Positions 11,294 through 22,189 of a stretch of 64,000 bases of DNA are shown here, piece by piece (the stretch's first letter is position 1; the number at the start of each line of letters is the position of its first letter). The stretch is from Rhyzopertha dominica (Eukaryota > Arthropoda > Insecta > Coleoptera > Bostrichidae), in assembly GCA_025024175.1 (NCBI GenBank), contig QCXZ01000075.1:6510001-6574000 (forward strand), in the 5' to 3' direction. The position numbers were made by a program, and so were the translations under genes. The notes under the pieces were generated by a model, which was not told where the DNA came from, did no database searches, and was given only the letters and a program-made list of their open reading frames with translations.

Positions 11294-11820
11294 AAAATGT
11301 TTCACTATGGACCGCGATTTGAATCGGTGAATGTAAACTGACAATAGTAAATGCAGTGTTTCATAAAACTGTAAAAGAGCTGTTTTACGTGGCCTCACAC
11401 ATAAAAATCCAATTTTCACCGAATGTAACATTTAAGAGACGCCTTATTGTGTAGTGTAGTGTAGTGTAGTGTAGTCATTATCTTAACCAAAGAGCAAAAA
11501 GAAGTACTCAAATTTGATCTGTTTAAAATATCAGAATTTGCTAATGTCCAAGTTTGTGGAGTATCATCGATGTGCATATATGATTAAAGTTAAAACATAA
11601 ATTACTTTTATGTCACATAAAAATTGCCGCAGATTAATTGATCATAAAAGAATACTTACATTTGTAATAATTTATACTGTGCGTTTAATCGCTAATCCCT
11701 GCAGATTTCAGTATAGTCAAGTAAATTCCGTGAAAAATTTTAACATACGTTTTTGGCGATATTGAGCCATATTTTACAAATCAATGACAGCCATCGACAT
11801 GAATATAATGCACGAAAAGA
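11294..11820. other. No gene; includes (GTAGT)n microsatellite
   Basis: Nothing coding is seen. A five-base microsatellite of period GTAGT lies at about 11449-11475. Confidence 0.6.
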
Positions 11821-12864
11821 CCCCTTTGTTGTTTTTTCACCTCGAGACTTGATGGTCTCCGATTAAGCTAATTTTATGTTCATTTACTAATGTGGACCTG
11901 CTGTATTTCGGAGTGGTGTCAGTTGGTCTCTAGCTGCAACGGTTCGGCTGAAAAGTGGCCTAGAGTAGAAGGGTCAATTTGCGAAAAATAAATTTCTGGA
12001 CAGCCTACCTCATACTTGACTGCATTTTTTAAATCTGGAGTTCAAAATACATCAGTATGCCGATTTTGAGCGAAAAATAATTTCCACCGAAAATTGCAAA
12101 AAAGCAAAGGCTTAACCCCTTTGTTGTTTTTTCACCTCGAGACTTGATGGTCTCCGATTAAGCTACTTTTATGTTCATTTACTAATGTGGACCTGCTGCA
12201 TTTTGGAGTGGCGTCAGTCGGTCTCTAGCTGCAACGGTTCGGCTGAAAAGTGGCCTATAGTAGAAGAGTCAATTTGCGAAAAATAAATTTCTGGACACCC
12301 TACCTCATATCTGATTGCATTTTTGAAATCTGGAGTTCAAAATACATCAGTATGCCGATTTTGAGCGAAAAATAATTTCCACCGAAAATTGCAAAAAAGC
12401 AGACTAAACAACCCCTTTGTTGTTTTTTCACCTCGAGACTTGATGGTCTCCGATTAAGCTAATTTTATGTTCATTTACTAGTGTGGACCTGCTGCATTTC
12501 GGAGTGGTGTCAGTTGGTCTCTAGCTGCAACGCTTCGGCTGAAAAGTGGCCTAGAGTAGAAGGGTCAATTTGCGAAAAATAAATTTCTGGACACCCTACC
12601 TCATATCTGATTGCATTTTTGAAATCTGGAGTTCAAAATACATCAGAATGCCGATTTTGAGCGAAAAATAATTTCCACCGAAAATTGCAAAAAAGCAGAC
12701 TAAACAACCCCTTTGTTGTTTTTTCACCTCGAGACTTGATGGTCTCCGATTAAGCTAATTTTATGTTCATTTACTAATGTGGACCTGCTGCATGTCGGAG
12801 TGGTGTCAGTTGGTTTCTAGCTGCAACGGCTCGGCTGAAAAGTGGCCTAGAGTAGAAGGGTCAA
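11821..12864. repeat. 296-bp tandem repeat, 3.5 copies
   Basis: Near-identical units start at 11821, 12116, 12412 and 12708 (steps of 295, 296 and 296 bp), each beginning CCCCTTTGTTGTTTTTTCAC. The fourth unit is cut after about 157 bp at AGAGTAGAAGGGTCAA. Units differ at only a few positions, so the array is young. Unit content does not match any coding motif. It lies in a Dbx intron about 400 bp before the homeobox exon. Confidence 0.95.
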
Positions 12865-13262
12865 CACCAAAAGCTGGGTACGCCATGACCACACCGCAAA
12901 AAGTCGCGTCCTCTGTTTTAATATCACCCTATATATTGATTACAATTTGTTTTTATGGAATGTCACCAATTAATCAACTCATCCTCGTATTGAAACATCT
13001 GAAATAAAAATAGTATAGTATCAGCTAAAGTATATTTTTAGTATTACGTTCTTCGTTTTGTTGAATCTATTCAATTCATCGTTAATGTATTGTACAAGTA
13101 TATTGACGCCTAAACATTATCAACACCACCGACACATAAATCTGTTTTCGACGCTGCCTCGTGCAAAATAAAACTTGTGCATTCGCCACCCTTTCGTATA
13201 CATCATAATCAGGCATCAAGAGAGCTCATCGTTCCTAATGAATTGTAATTGTGGATGCGCAG

Positions 13263-13486
13263 TGTCAANTCCAGTTTCCGGGTCGCAGTCGACGGTGTTC
13301 CCGCTGCCGGGCACGTTCCCGTGGGCGCNCAGCGGGAGGGGGAAGCCCAGGAGAGGCATGATGCGGAGGGCCGTCTTCAGCGACCTGCAGAGGAAGGGAC
13401 TCGAGAGGAGGTTCCAGATACAGAAGTACATCAGCAAGCCGGACAGGAAGAAGCTGGCTGAGAAATTGGGCCTTAAAGATAGTCAA
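13263..13486 (+). CDS. Dbx: Dbx homeobox gene, exon with homeodomain residues 1-44
   Basis: This exon reads SGSQSTVFPLPGTFPWA, then GRGKPRRGMMRRAVFSD, then LQRKGLERRFQIQKYISKP, then DRKKLAEKLGLKDSQ. The PRRGMxRRAVFSDxQRK and QKYISKPDRKKLA blocks are diagnostic of the Dbx homeodomain, with helices 1 and 2. The exon ends at SQ with donor GTAAGT; the frame resumes at VKIWFQNRR at 28230, so the intron cuts the homeodomain between residues 44 and 45, a common homeobox intron position. The acceptor at 13262 (GGATGCGCAG) is weak but has a CTAAT branch-like motif about 28 bp upstream and gives the phase needed by the exon at 5953. Two single N bases (13269, 13329) hide one residue each. A start at 13289 is possible but breaks phase with the upstream exon. 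Confidence 0.95.
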
Positions 13487-13582
13487 GTAAGTTGATAATT
13501 TTATTGACTTAATGCAATTTGAACTTTATCTAGCCTATTATGGTAAAGTGTCAAGCAACGATCTATGACACTGACTTATGCA

Positions 13583-13675
13583 GAGGGTTTTACTGCTTGA
13601 TGGTCGGCCGTCGTGAACTATTGTATTGTAAATGAGGGTTTTTACAACCTTATAGTCGGCCGTCCTGAACTATTG
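13583..13675. repeat. Direct duplication of about 41 bp just downstream of the Dbx donor
   Basis: Two similar copies, 13583-13623 and 13634-13675, both begin GAGGGTTTT and both contain GTCGGCCGTC-TGAACTATTG. The offset is 51 bp. They sit about 100 bp inside the Dbx intron. No coding content is seen. Confidence 0.75.
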
Positions 13676-14059
13676 GGATTAGTGGCACGCTTCAAAGTTC
13701 CTAAAATTTTAACTTTCCCACTATAAATTTTTGAAATTTGTTAGTTGTGATAATTTAGCAATCAATAAAACATAGAAGCTTTTATTTAATGCAGACTTGA
13801 TGCTAATTGGCGCGACCCGCGACCTACTTTTATGTGATACTTTATTGGGTTTAAATTTTCCGATGTATTTCCTTTGCATGTCATAACAAATTTATACAAA
13901 TTTAATATATAAACATACAAATTAGTAATCAGAAAATTATTTACATTTGTTAGAAAAAATGTAGGTACAATAGTGCACAATAAAATTTATACACGGTATC
14001 GATTATGTTCATTACAGCTTGTTAATAAGCACATTACAAGAGTCACAAACTAAAAAAAA

Positions 14060-15016
14060 TTACTCACTATCACTTTCACTGCTAAAATCACGATTAACTT
14101 CTATTATTAATTCTTGTAGATGATTCGCTCTGTACCGATTTTCAATGTCCAGTACATCCCGCACTGAATTTCTCCATGCATCGACATTTGTTATTTCAGC
14201 TTCGTGTCTAATTTTCAGCAGCATTTCATTGCTAAATTTTCCACCGGTGTTCCCCCGTCGAATTACTTGTTTCAACTGCCCCCATATCATTTCAATGGGG
14301 CTAAAAATGCAATGACATGGGGGTAATCGTAGAATGGTATGTCCACATTCAGAAGCGAGAGTGTCAATTTTAAATTTCTTCGCAATTTTTTTTGTGCCGG
14401 GCACTTGCAACAATTGTTTTTTTGTGTAGTCCTCTTCGAAATATAAATCATCTTTTCTTAAAAACTTTTGAATGATTGCGTTATTAGTTGTTGTATTTGG
14501 AGTTGCTCCGAATGATAACTAGCGTTGTCCATTACTATGACACTGTTTGGTGGCAATTTGGGCAATAAAATGTTTTTGAACCAATTTTCAAACACTTCCG
14601 CATTCATATCAGAATGATAATCGGCGCTTGCTTCTTTTAAGTTTTTACATCCAAGATACAGGTCTCCAGGAACGAAACAATTTTCACCTCCTCCGTGTAG
14701 AATCATTATTCTTTTTCCTTTTAACGTCGGAATATTGACGTTGCACTTCCCTGAGTCATCAACCCATCCTTTTTTTTGTATCATGGTTATCGTACCATAT
14801 TTCGTCGAAGAAAAATATCGGACGATTTTTCTGCCTATACAATTTTATAAATTTTAAATAATCGTATCTCCACTTTCTTATTACCTTTCTTTCCATCAAG
14901 CATTGCTTCTTCTCCACCTTTTTCATTGAAAAACCAATGGTTTTAACATACTTTTGCAGGGTATGCTCGGAGCAGTCGATTAAGCACTCAGGTATATGTC
15001 GCAACAGATCCTAGTG
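14060..15016 (-). pseudogene. Tc1/IS630-superfamily DDE transposase, two frameshifts
   Basis: The minus strand encodes the DDE part of a Tc1/mariner-superfamily transposase in three consecutive frames. 14759-15004: CSEHTLQKYVKTIGFSMKK, then FFFDEIWYDNHDTKKRMG with the first catalytic Asp. 14458-14784: GKRIMILHGGGENCFVPG, then VIVMDNASYHS with the second Asp. 14060-14413: ECGHTILRLPPCHC, then FSPIEMIWGQLKQVIRRG with the third acidic residue (Glu). Both frame changes fall in homopolymers, A runs near 14770 and T runs near 14465, so they could be sequencing errors as well as decay. The reading begins just after an acceptor-like TTCATTCTTATCACTAG at about 15016, so an upstream DNA-binding exon may exist, but I do not see it. 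It ends SSESDSE. No terminal repeats were identified. Confidence 0.8.
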
Positions 15017-15399
15017 ATAAGAATGAACATATTTAGTTGTTTCGGAGGTACTCAGTTGCCCCACAGTTTAAAATCAGCAATAATCTGTTTGACCAGTTGT
15101 CCTACGAAATGTGTTTGTCACAAACGCCTCTTAATAAGTGGCTAAATGTAAGCATATATGTAGGTATGACTGAATAAGTAAAAAATATTGCACTTGGTAC
15201 GCTTATATGCTGTACAACTTTAATATATAAGTAAACACATATGCTTTCAATACCGTTTATAGTAGAAGTAGAATACAGGCAAATATATGTACTGAAAAAG
15301 TATTGCAGCTTTGCCGTTTTTCTATTAAACCATATATAACAAAATATGGTTAGGTTAAAGTAAAAAAATAAATCTCTCACTTCACCCTGTATTCAAAGC

Positions 15400-15900
15400 T
15401 CAAATCCACTTCCCGAGCCACCCCTATCATCCGCTATGTTAAATTCATCCCCATGCGTAACTGTCGCTACCTTCCAGCCGAAGACGTCTCTCTCAGGTCG
15501 CGCGTGTTTTGTTTTTCTTTTTTCACGAGAGGTGGTCGCCGTCGATTGTTCCCGGCGACGCAGGGGTAGCGTCTGACGAGCCTGCCCAGGGGTAGGGCGT
15601 CGGAATTTTCTATTGGCCCGTTTCTTCAGCGATCTCGTTCAGGTCCGCCTTACTGTTTTATTCCCGTTCCCCGTCCCCCCCTACCGCCCCGCATACAGAG
15701 TCTTTGTGATTAAATCGGCTTTAATACAGCCTTTAATTGTGATTACGGGGCGTCGGGCCTGCCCTAATTGTTATCGGGGGCCTCGGAATAAGGAAATGCA
15801 CACTGCGCGGCCGGGAGATTGTTTACCTGATGGTCGGGGGCGGCGGTGGATGCTTTATGGGGTATTAATTGAAGTTATTGCGGAGTTATAAACTTTATAG
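15400..15900. promoter_or_regulatory. GC-rich intronic patch, candidate Dbx enhancer
   Basis: A 500-bp GC-rich block in AT-rich intron. It has clustered homeodomain-type sites (GATTAAATC, TTTAATTGTGATTA, TAATTG) and a forkhead-type TTGTTTAC. No ORF here matches a protein. Function is inferred from composition and position only. Confidence 0.35.
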
Positions 15901-15948
15901 GGGTTAGAATTATTGGCTCGCGAAATACATTGAAGTTCATCACGGTTA

Positions 15949-17679
15949 TTGCCGCTTCACAAATCCGTCGGCGGTGTAGATTTATTAGACCTTTTTGCAA
16001 AGTGTTTCCTGCAGAAAGGCTTAAGCAATACTAAATTTAATAAAGTCAAAAATCTGCGAACGCATCAAACAGAAAATAGAGTTAAAATCAAGGCAGTTAA
16101 TCCCCAGTGTGAATTTAAATTCAGTGATCGTCTAGTAAACCTTACGAATACAAATTTTACACAGGCAAAACAAAAAGTATTAAATAAAGGTCTAAAATAT
16201 AACCCAAATTTTCCAGTGTCTAAAAAAGAATTTGAACTATTAGGTATAAATACAGAATTGGCATTGGACAAAGTAACAAACGAGGATACGAAAAACGAAA
16301 AATACACGTGTGCGGATATGATAACAAACAAATACAAACAAAATTACCATTCATACAAGGGGTCAAATGTAGAAATCAAAATAATAAAAAACATAAAACA
16401 AAAATGTACAGAAAATTCACTAACTATTTGTAAGGCGGATAAAGGCAATACCTACCATCGTTACTTTAAAAACAGATGAGTATCAGACTAAACTAAATAA
16501 TTTATTAAACGCAAACAACTTTTCTAAACTTAATTCAGATCCCACAGGCCAGTTCCAAAAAGACGCCACTAGCATTTTTAAATCTTCAGAACACTTGATA
16601 CCAAACGAAGAAAAGTACAAATAATGAATAATGAACCCCCGAGCTCCAATTCTATATGGCCTCCTAAAAATTCACAAAAATGGAATACCTTTGAGACCGG
16701 TTGTTTCCTACCCTAATTCTCCATCGTATAAATTATGCAAATTCGCCAACAACATTTTGACACAATCAATTGAATGCCAGTCCAAATACACCGTGAAGAA
16801 TTCCGTAGGTTTCGCGAACAAGGTAAAAGAATTATCAATACCAAATAACGCTATTCTTGTGTCCATTGATGTGTCTATATAATCTTTTCACTTCTATCCC
16901 CCTAAATGAACTTTTAACAATCCTCAAAAATAAAATAGAGAACTGCCACCTGTCAAGCACAGAAAAACTGAACTACTGAATATTGTAGAAATTTGCATAG
17001 TTCAAAGTTATTTTACGTTCAATGACACATTCTACAAACAAGACGATGGACTGCCAATGGGTTCATCTTTGTCTCCAGTCTTGGCCGAAATTTTCATGTC
17101 AAATTTCGAGGAGAAGCTTTTTGCAAACAAAAATGAAATTTTTTGTATTTGGACGGGAACTGACAGACAGTTGGATGTATTCTTAAAATTCTTTAATACA
17201 ATAAATAAAAAGATTCAGTTTACCCTAGAAAAAGAAAATGATGGAGTTCTTCATTTTCTGGACTTATCAATGTCAGTAAAAATAGTAAAATAGACTTTGA
17301 ATTTATAGAAAACCAACACAGTCAGATGTTACAATCCCGGCTTCTTCAAATCAATCGTTACAGATTAAGCATTCCGTGTTTTATAGTTTAATAAACAGAC
17401 TAATAAATATACCACTTAGAAAAGAGAGTTTCGAAAAAGAATTGACGACAATTAAACAATGGATACGACACAAAAATTGTGGACCAAATACTTAAAAAGC
17501 AATATAAAATTAGAATACAAAGAATGCTGTATAAAGCTAACATCAGTGAAAAAGAACATATTTTGCTGCAGTAAATTATGTTAAAGGAGTTAGTGTTTGT
17601 GTTAAAAGTAGGCTGAATAGACTCGGAATAAAAGCAATAGAGGTTAATAAGTGCAATTTGGAAGGTCTTCTAGTTATTC
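15949..17679 (+). pseudogene. Penelope-like element RT pseudogene, YVDD deleted
   Basis: The plus strand has the parts of a Penelope-like RT in order. 15949-16479 reads FSDRLVNLTNTNFTQAK and VLNKGLKYNPNFP, the N-terminal block, and ends SLTICKADKGNT. 16631-16882 reads APILYGLLKIHKNG and LRPVVSYPNSPSYKL. 17040-17293 reads YKQDDGLPMGSSLSPVLAE, then KNEIFCIWTGTDRQLDVF and DGVLHFLDLSM. A deletion between KNEI and FCIWTG removes the catalytic YVDD that the copy at 7.9 kb still shows in altered form. Stops interrupt at 16480, 16622 and 16882. The C-terminal endonuclease is absent: the sequence breaks off at CNLEGLLV where a LINE begins. Confidence 0.85.
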
Positions 17680-18970
17680 AGTATGTCAAGATTGTTTTGT
17701 AAACGAATACAATCGATGCTTGAATGTATGGTAGTGTAAAGTTTAAGGTCATCCGCATAAAGTAAAATGTTGACGTCTATAACGTCGGTTATGTCATTAA
17801 TAAACAGTATAAAAAACAAAGGACCTAAAACAGAATCTTGCGGCTCTTCAGATGTAGCATTGTATGCGCTGGACTTGAATCCATTATAGGCCAGGTATTG
17901 AACTCTATCGTGGAGGTAAGATTTGAACAAATCAATCAAAGCATCAGATAAGTCGAAGCGATTAAGTTTGTTTAACAAAATATTGTGATCCAGTTTATCG
18001 AACGCTTTGGAGAAGTCCGTATAAATCACATCGGCCTGCAAAAGACCATCCAAAGCTTCAGCGACGAACTGTGAAAAACAAACCAAATTGGTGGGAGTGG
18101 AGCGTGCCTTGATGAAGTCGTGCTGCTGTACACTAACACACTTAGATAAATTATGATATAAATAGTTATGTAAGAGTATCTCAAATACTTTGCTAAAGTT
18201 GCATATAATAGAAATTGGTCTGTAATTAGTAGTGTCCCGTAAATCACCCTTTTTGTGGAGCGGACATACCGTAGACTGTTTCCCAATGTCGGGAATTATA
18301 CGCGTCCTTAGGCATAGATTGAATAATACCATCAAAGGACGGGCAAATATATGTGCACAGTCTTTTAACAAAAATGCAGGAATGCCATCGGGCCCTGTTG
18401 TCATCTTAGGTTTAATTCGCTTTAACGCTAATGCTTCATGTTCAGTGAAATCTAATAAGATAATAGCAGGATGTGTGATCGGCGAATTTATTGACAAATG
18501 TGATGATTCTGCGTAAGATTTGCTAAAGAAATCAGCAAAAGTATTTAGAATATTATTTGGCGTATTAGGACAATGGTCGCCGTAGTACATGCACTTTGAA
18601 ATATTGGATTGTCTTTTTTTGTTATTAATAAATGACCAGAATATTCCCGGATAGGTCTTTATTTTGGTTTCGGTATTCTGTACAAAACGATTATAGGAGT
18701 CGTCGACTTCAGTTTTTATCTTCTAAATTCCGCAAGAGCTTGAATGTCGTTATTATCTTTATATGTTTTCCAGTATTTAGCTTTAAGTTTAATGTGTTTT
18801 ATAGTCAATGAATCAAACCACGGCGGATATTTACGAGGGCGGCGGGAAGAAAATTTGGATACACAGATATCGAAAACGCTATTCAATTTACTATAATGTA
18901 ATCTACAGCATTATTTAGGTCGTCGATATGTTCAAGAGAAACCAAGTCAGTGTTTAATAGCATATCGTAA
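17670..18970 (-). pseudogene. Jockey-type LINE fragment with intact RT core
   Basis: A 306-codon open frame (17670-18590) holds the RT core: KPKMTTGPDGIPAFLLKDC, CPLHKKGDLRDTTNYRPIS, VIYTDFSKAFDKLDHNILL (first Asp) and INDIT followed by VNILLYADDLKLY with YADD. The usual GxxQGSxLGP block is altered to SEEPQDSVLGP. Upstream (18600-18960) a second frame gives the linker block PRKYPPWFDSLTIKHIKLK. The element lacks its endonuclease and its 3' third, so it is truncated at both ends and is not a working element. It abuts the Penelope-like remnant at 17670-17679. Confidence 0.85.
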
Positions 18971-19899
18971 AGACTGAAAAAAATTTGCTTTGCGGAAATT
19001 ATAAACATAGGTACTATTAAACTAAAAAATTGTGTTTTGAGTTAATGGATTTGCTTACTACAAAAGAAATATTTAATGCCAGGTGATGTGCATCTTCGTC
19101 AACGAGAGGATCCAAAGATAGAGTTGATGAGGGTCAGATCGGACAGTTTTGGTAACTCATTTGTGTTTATAGAGATTTTTTTTAAGAACGCCGGTCTTTT
19201 GATCCTACTCACCCCATTCCACAGTATTGCATGTTTTAACATATTCTATCTCTTGAAAAAAGCNCTGAGCTTCGCCGTCCGAAACTTGATTACCTCCAGC
19301 GTTCTTGATGTAGCAGCGGAGCCCAAATATCCCAATGTCCCTCTATCATCTCGTCGTTTCTCTGTTTCCGTTCGTGTCACTTATGCATCCCCGCTTTTAA
19401 ATCTTCCACCGAGTACAAATAAGAACCCTCGCGGATGCCCATCAAAAACATATGTTGCAGATCTAACACAGTGGTTATAATGCCGAGTTAGGGCCGGAAC
19501 GCATTCGTAGGGGAGAAGAATCTATTACCGCGCTATATACCCCATCGATCACAAAGCTGAACCGTTTAACTTATCGTCGTTGATGTGAGCCGAAGCAACA
19601 GGAAACAGTNTTGCTTCTTGAGACAACGTAGACATCTCATTGTTCGTTGTGATGAAAATGTAACCTACTGGAATACTGATGTACCTATATTCGTTTAAAT
19701 CATATATATGAATGCCCCTTGACACAGTAATTTAAAAAAATCTACATAAGTGTTTCGGCAGGTAAGCTACCATCTTCAGTAGAGGAAGTCGCTTGCTTTA
19801 ACTTCTACTACAGATGTTGAAATGATCATAACTGAAGTAGAAGACTACTTCCTTAGATACCACGAACATCTTTGTGTGTGTGCATTGGCTACTTCAATA
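18971..19899. other. No recognisable gene
   Basis: The 134-codon ORF at 19076-19480 (+) matches nothing I know and contains an N. A ribozyme-like signature at 19752-19779 is listed separately. Confidence 0.5.
19752..19779 (-). ncRNA. Hammerhead-like core signature (CTGAAGA...GAAAC), incomplete
   Basis: On the minus strand CTGAAGA is followed by a hairpin (GGTAG pairing with CTGCC, with one G-T) and then GAAAC. CTGANGA and GAAA are the conserved hammerhead core boxes. A stem III of ACA with TGT is possible, but I find no stem I pairing, so this is either a decayed ribozyme or chance. Confidence 0.3.
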
Positions 19900-21720
19900 G
19901 CCATCATAATTTATGGGGCTACAGTGATAACGACATGCGCAGACTTGCTCTGATGAACTGGATAGAACAGCACAACCTGCATCCTGTTGACACTGAAAAA
20001 GAGAAGAAGAGCTTCCATTCCAAACCTCTGCATCTCCTCATGTGATGCTAATTTCAGGCCTCTTTGTGTGATACGGCAAGTGTTGAATGATTTTCTACGA
20101 AGCCAACATCGCCCACAATTAGTAGTAGTAGTTGGAATACACATTAAAAATGTTCCATCACTTGAAAAACTTTCAAAAAGGAGACTAGTTGGGATTTAGT
20201 ACTCAAATTAGCATGATTTGTTGGTGTAATAAAGGCTGCTGCAAAGAGATTCCAAGAGATTTTCGAAAATACTACGCCCCTTGTTGGAATAAAGAAACTG
20301 ATGCCTTGTATAGACAGTATTAAACTCATCCCAGTTATCGATTGGCTGACAGGATATGGATAACGCAGAGCATGAACTTCACCCAATCCAGTCGTAGCAG
20401 TTGAAACTTGCTGAAAAAAAATAGAACCAACCGTCAATGAAACACATAAACATCATTAGTTTCACCTAATGTTCTGGCTTCTCGACTGGTTAATATATCC
20501 AATTCTGTTCAAATATCTACGGAGGAATTGAAGAAGATGAAGGGAAAACCTCGTCAGTTATAAAAACGCTGCTAACCTTCAGTAGAGTTGTCACAGTTAT
20601 TCTCATTGGGAGAACTTGGGTAAGCTATTGGTGCTCTGAAAGCCCACAAAGCTGCTGGTTTTGATTATATTTACCGAGAATTCTTGAAAAACTTGGGGCC
20701 GAAGTGGTTTTTATTGTTCAATAATAATATTTTAGATACCTGAATGTACTCTTCCCAATTACTGTCTTAAACCCTACAAAACCTCCAAATGAAGCAGGAA
20801 GCTACCGACCCATTGCTCTCCTGAATATCTGCTGCAAGTTACTAGAGAAATTACTCTATACTCTTCCAGAGAATAGGATCCACTATTGAAGATTCACTTC
20901 CGAAGGAACAAGCAGGACTTAGGAAGAACAGAAGTTGCTGTGACAAAGTCGTGGTTCTAACAACATATACTTAAGCTGGTTTCCAGAACCGGTTAAAAAC
21001 TAGAGTAGTGTTCATACACTTATCGGCAACCTATGATACTGTGTGGAAAGATGGATTGATCCTCAATCTATTTAATACTCAGAAACGTGGAAAGTCTGTG
21101 AAGCTTATCGAGAAAGAAATATCTAGAAAGCATCAGTAAAAAATACAGATTAGAAATAACATCCTGCAAAAGTTTGCTGGAACAAGTTGCTGTGCAAGCG
21201 CAATAGTACTCTGTACTTCTGCAACTGCCTTGCTTTATAGCACTGCTGAGTCCTGCTGTCCTGTTTGGAAAGATAGTCATCACACAGAAAAAATTGACAC
21301 TCAAATAAATACTGCAATGCTACTAAGCACCGGAACAATTAAGTTAACTCCATTAGCGATTCTTTCAAACATTGCTTCTTCGGGATTCGCAGACAGTTTG
21401 CTACATATAAAACTTGACAAACATATCAGTCAGCTAATAATAAGTTTCTGATTTTCCGGGATCTGCAAGAGCTACCTGCAACTCGGCCAACTTCTAGAGA
21501 ACGTCTGTGGACAGAAGATTTCCTTCGTGCTCCGTACACCATTGAAGATGGATGATGTACATGATGTATTCGATTAACAGCTTATAGACAAACCTATAGA
21601 AAAGGTGGAAGGAACTGACCTCCCGAGAAAGTCTTGGGTCACTCTGAATCGCCTGGTAGGAATTGATTGATTGAAATCACAGACCGCTGCATCTCGGGAA
21701 GAACCTCAAAAAACCTTCCA
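19900..21720 (+). pseudogene. Jockey-type LINE, endonuclease to RT C-terminus, heavily decayed
   Basis: The plus strand gives, in order, GYSDNDMRRLALMNW and IRQVLNDFLRSQHRPQLVV (end of the endonuclease domain), then KAHKAAGFDYIYREFLKNLG, the RT GPD region, then PLLSEN-like and KEQAGLRKNRSCCDKVVVL, then VVFIHLSATYDTVWKDGL, the first Asp block with Asp changed to His. The YADD block is deleted. It ends with CPVWKDSHHTEKIDTQINTA and LPRKSWVTLNRLVGID. Frames are broken many times. Confidence 0.8.
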
Positions 21721-22189
21721 ACTGAGGGAGATATCCCAGTGATGCAAGTAGCAGATGTCCTTTCCATATAGTAACAACTTTTTTTACGTGCAACGTATTC
21801 AGAAAGTAAATTATCTTTATTAAGAGTTGATATTCTTAGATTATTTGAAGTCAATTACCAGCACTAAATTACATTTAAATACAATTTAAAGTTACAAACA
21901 CGTCTGGGTGAATATGCCCTAGGGAATTATTTATGCAGAAATAGTTAAACCTCAATATATTGGTTTACCAGGCAAATTTGATTCGAAAAAACAATCGCTT
22001 TGGCTGAGAAACGAGCTCACAAAGAATATTGTGATATAATTAGTTTAGTACTATTTTTCAGTCAATTACAGGGTATTGAATAAATAAATATCATGAAACA
22101 AGTTGAATATTTTGAACTTTATTCAACCAAATGTAATTTTTTGCATTTATCACAAAAAGTTAAAAAAAATTGAACCTACGAAAGATTAT
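21721..22189. other. No recognisable feature
   Basis: AT-rich, no gene seen. Confidence 0.5.

Noticed and set aside
11821..12864. Tandem repeat considered as a CRISPR-like array
   Set aside because: Units of 296 bp are contiguous with no spacers, and the host is a eukaryote.
19076..19480. 134-codon plus-strand ORF
   Set aside because: Contains an N, has no domain, and lies between decayed retroelements.
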